A DNA stretch of 64,000 bases from Desulfocarbo sp964620595 (GTDB lineage Bacteria > Desulfobacterota > Desulfarculia > Desulfarculales > Desulfarculaceae), in the NCBI GenBank assembly GCA_964620595.1, contig CAZUHP010000003.1:1-64000 (forward strand), read 5' to 3'. Below the pieces are notes generated by a model that saw nothing but the letters and a program-made list of their open reading frames with translations, was not told where the DNA came from and ran no database searches. The translations under genes and the position numbers were made by a program. Of the stretch, positions 62,397-64,000 are shown one piece after another (positions within the stretch are counted from its first letter, which is position 1; the number at the start of each line of letters is the position of its first letter).

Positions 62397-64000
62397 ATGC
62401 CCAAGCAAACGAGCGACCATGAAACCGGTCCCTCCAGGCCCACATCCTTGGAGCCTGCCGGCGACCACCGCTACCAGACTCTTTGGGCGCTCACCGACAC
62501 GCCGGTCCTGGTATATGACCTGGAGCCGGACGGCAAGCCCGGCCGCCTGTTGGAGGCCAATCAGCCTGCCTGCGGACTGTTGGGCTACACTGCCCAGGAG
62601 CTGGAAGGCAGGAGCCTGCTCAGCCTGACCGCCTCGGAGCAGGAGCTGGTGGGGCTGCACAGCCGGCTGACGCCGGAGGGCGAGGTGGCCATAGGCGAAG
62701 TCACCCTCCTGGACCGGGAGGGCGGACTACGGCCGGTGGAGCTGCGCTGCCGCCTGCTCTCGTCCCAGGCCAGCCGGGTGGTGCTGGCAGTGGCCGCGCC
62801 CCGGCCCCGGGACGAGTCCCTGCGCATGGCCATGGCCGTGTTGGCCAGCGCCCTGGAGGCGGTGGCGGTGCTGGACCAGCAAGGCCGCATCCAGACCGTG
62901 AACCCCACCTTCAGCTTCATCACCGGCTTTGACGCCGACGAGGTGCGGGGCAAGAGCCCCGAGTTCCTCTACAGCCCTCCCCGCAACGGGCCGGACTGCT
63001 TCCAGCGCATGTGGGACCAGCTCCAGGCAAAGGGCCGCTGGAGCGGCGAGGTGTGGGGCCGGCGCAAGAACGGCGAGATATACCCCCAGTGGCTCACCCT
63101 CACCACGGTGCAGGAGGGAGGGGTGGTCCGCCACGTGGCCCTGTTCCAGGATCTCTCCGAGGCCAAGCGCACCGAGGAGCGCCTGCTCTACCTTTCCCAG
63201 TATGACGTGCTCACCGGGCTGCCCAACCGGGCGTTGCTCAAGGACCGCCTGGACCAGGCCCTGGCCCGGGCCAAGCGCGAGGCCGGCGCGGTGGGGCTCA
63301 TGTACCTGGACGTGGACAATTTCAAGACGGTCAACGACAGCCTGGGCCACGGGGTGGGCGACCAGGTGCTCCAGGGCTTGGCCGAGCGCCTGGAGTCCTG
63401 CCTGGGCCGGGGAGACACGGCCGCCCGGCCCGGCGGCGACGAGTTCGCCGTGATCCTGAGCGGGGTGCAGGAGGTGGACGAGGTGCCCCTGGCGGCCCGG
63501 CGGGTGCAGCAGGTGCTGGGCGAGCCCTTTATGGTGGAGGGCCACGAACTCTACGTGAGCGTCAGCATCGGCCTCAGCCTGTACCCCTCCGACGCGCCGG
63601 ACGGGGACACCCTGCTCAAGAACGCGGAGATCGCCATGTACCGGGCCAAGGAGCAGGGCCGGGGCAGCTTCCGCCTGTTCACCATGGCCATGAACCAGCG
63701 GGTGCGCCGCCGCCTGAAGGTGGAGAACCTGTTGCGCAAGGCCATCGAGCGCCGGGAGTTCGTGGTGCACTACCAGCCGCGGGTGGATCTGGCCAGCGGG
63801 CGGGTGCTGGGGGTGGAGGCCCTGGTGCGCTGGCAGCGGCCCGAACTGGGCCTGGTGCCGCCGGCCGACTTCATACCCCTGGCCGAGGAGACCGGCCTGA
63901 TCGTACCTCTGGGCGAATGGGTGCTGCTCCAGGCCTGCCGCCAGGTCCGCAAGTGGCGCCAGGAGGGCCACCAGGACCTCAAGGTGTCGGTGAACATCTC
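62397..64000 (+). CDS. PAS-PAS-GGDEF-EAL protein, 5' part (cut by window edge)
   Basis: Cyclic-di-GMP enzyme, at least 534 residues visible, from ATG 62397 (MPKQTSDHETG). PAS 1 is about residues 25-125 (VYDLEPDGKPGRLLEANQPA), PAS 2 about 150-260 (QQGRIQTVNPTFSFITGFDA and ending YVALF-like HVALFQDLSEAKRTEE), then a GGDEF domain whose active motif is ARPGGDEFAVIL (about 343-354), then the start of an EAL domain with GVEALVRWQRP and PLAEETGLI. The GGDEF core is intact; no RxxD inhibitory site is seen before it. The EAL catalytic residues lie partly beyond the edge. It probably makes or breaks down c-di-GMP in response to redox or small ligands. Confidence 0.92.
   Translation, partial: MPKQTSDHETGPSRPTSLEPAGDHRYQTLWALTDTPVLVYDLEPDGKPGRLLEANQPACGLLGYTAQELEGRSLLSLTASEQELVGLHSRLTPEGEVAIGEVTLLDREGGLRPVELRCRLLSSQASRVVLAVAAPRPRDESLRMAMAVLASALEAVAVLDQQGRIQTVNPTFSFITGFDADEVRGKSPEFLYSPPRNGPDCFQRMWDQLQAKGRWSGEVWGRRKNGEIYPQWLTLTTVQEGGVVRHVALFQDLSEAKRTEERLLYLSQYDVLTGLPNRALLKDRLDQALARAKREAGAVGLMYLDVDNFKTVNDSLGHGVGDQVLQGLAERLESCLGRGDTAARPGGDEFAVILSGVQEVDEVPLAARRVQQVLGEPFMVEGHELYVSVSIGLSLYPSDAPDGDTLLKNAEIAMYRAKEQGRGSFRLFTMAMNQRVRRRLKVENLLRKAIERREFVVHYQPRVDLASGRVLGVEALVRWQRPELGLVPPADFIPLAEETGLIVPLGEWVLLQACRQVRKWRQEGHQDLKVSVNI

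Overview
The window looks like chromosomal DNA from a strictly anaerobic, high-GC Gram-negative bacterium, most likely a Desulfobacterota (deltaproteobacterial, perhaps Desulfarculales-like) lineage. The reasons are an anaerobic (early-cobalt, CbiK-type) cobalamin operon, a fused CbiET, a HesB-like selenoprotein, a phenylacetate-CoA ligase, many HDOD/GGDEF proteins and a TonB-type outer membrane. The taxon is inferred from gene content only. One 100-base run of N (51093-51192) marks a scaffold gap.

Region 1 (1-29.9 kb) is a cobalamin island. After a partial tRNA-Arg and a small orphan gene come three cobalamin-riboswitch transcription units. Each has a TTGACA-N17 promoter, a B12 riboswitch and a strong intrinsic terminator in front of the first gene. 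Unit 1 (minus strand, promoter near 5.87 kb) encodes CcsA- and ResB-like haem-handling proteins, then a BtuF/FecB-type binding protein with an in-frame UGA and a SECIS-like hairpin, a FecCD permease and an ATPase with an extra C-terminal domain. Unit 2 (minus strand, promoter near 18.46 kb) encodes a two-domain nitrilase-like protein, an ABC-2 exporter, ChlD/ChlI-like chelatase subunits, a radical SAM protein and CobN. Unit 3 (plus strand, promoter near 18.54 kb) encodes cbiA-C-L-D-ET-F-G-H-K and a BtuB-like receptor, mostly joined by 4-bp ATGA/GTGA overlaps. CbiZ (corrinoid salvage) and CobO (adenosyltransferase) sit at the edges. Together these support de novo synthesis, uptake and remodelling of corrinoids. 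CbiJ is not in the operon.

Region 2 (30-44.3 kb) holds ruvB, an acetyl-CoA hydrolase-GNAT fusion with a small upstream partner, a serine hydrolase, a PA14-containing membrane protein bracketed by a duplicated paaK 3' end, paaK itself, a four-gene envelope-polysaccharide operon (GT4, polysaccharide deacetylase, GT2, secreted protein) and rnc. Region 3 (44.5-50.8 kb) holds a solitary tape-measure-like protein, a LysM membrane protein, a radical SAM protein, an HDOD-histidine-kinase-like fusion and cheW. Region 4 (50.8-64 kb) holds a tandem repeat with the scaffold gap, htrA-htpX, an Rrf2 regulator, two adjacent short selenoprotein genes (HesB-like and a GGGU protein), cysK-cysE, an FAD oxidoreductase, an ACT-domain protein, a lone receiver protein, an HDOD protein and the 5' part of a PAS-PAS-GGDEF-EAL protein.

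Two themes stand out beyond routine annotation. First, three minus-strand genes each carry one in-frame UGA followed by a short hairpin with a G-containing apical loop; one of them is the riboswitch-controlled binding protein, which would otherwise be called a pseudogene. Second, G-tract repeats built on GGGGGGCGAC recur in at least seven intergenic gaps and apparently also as proline-rich tails or linkers inside genes.
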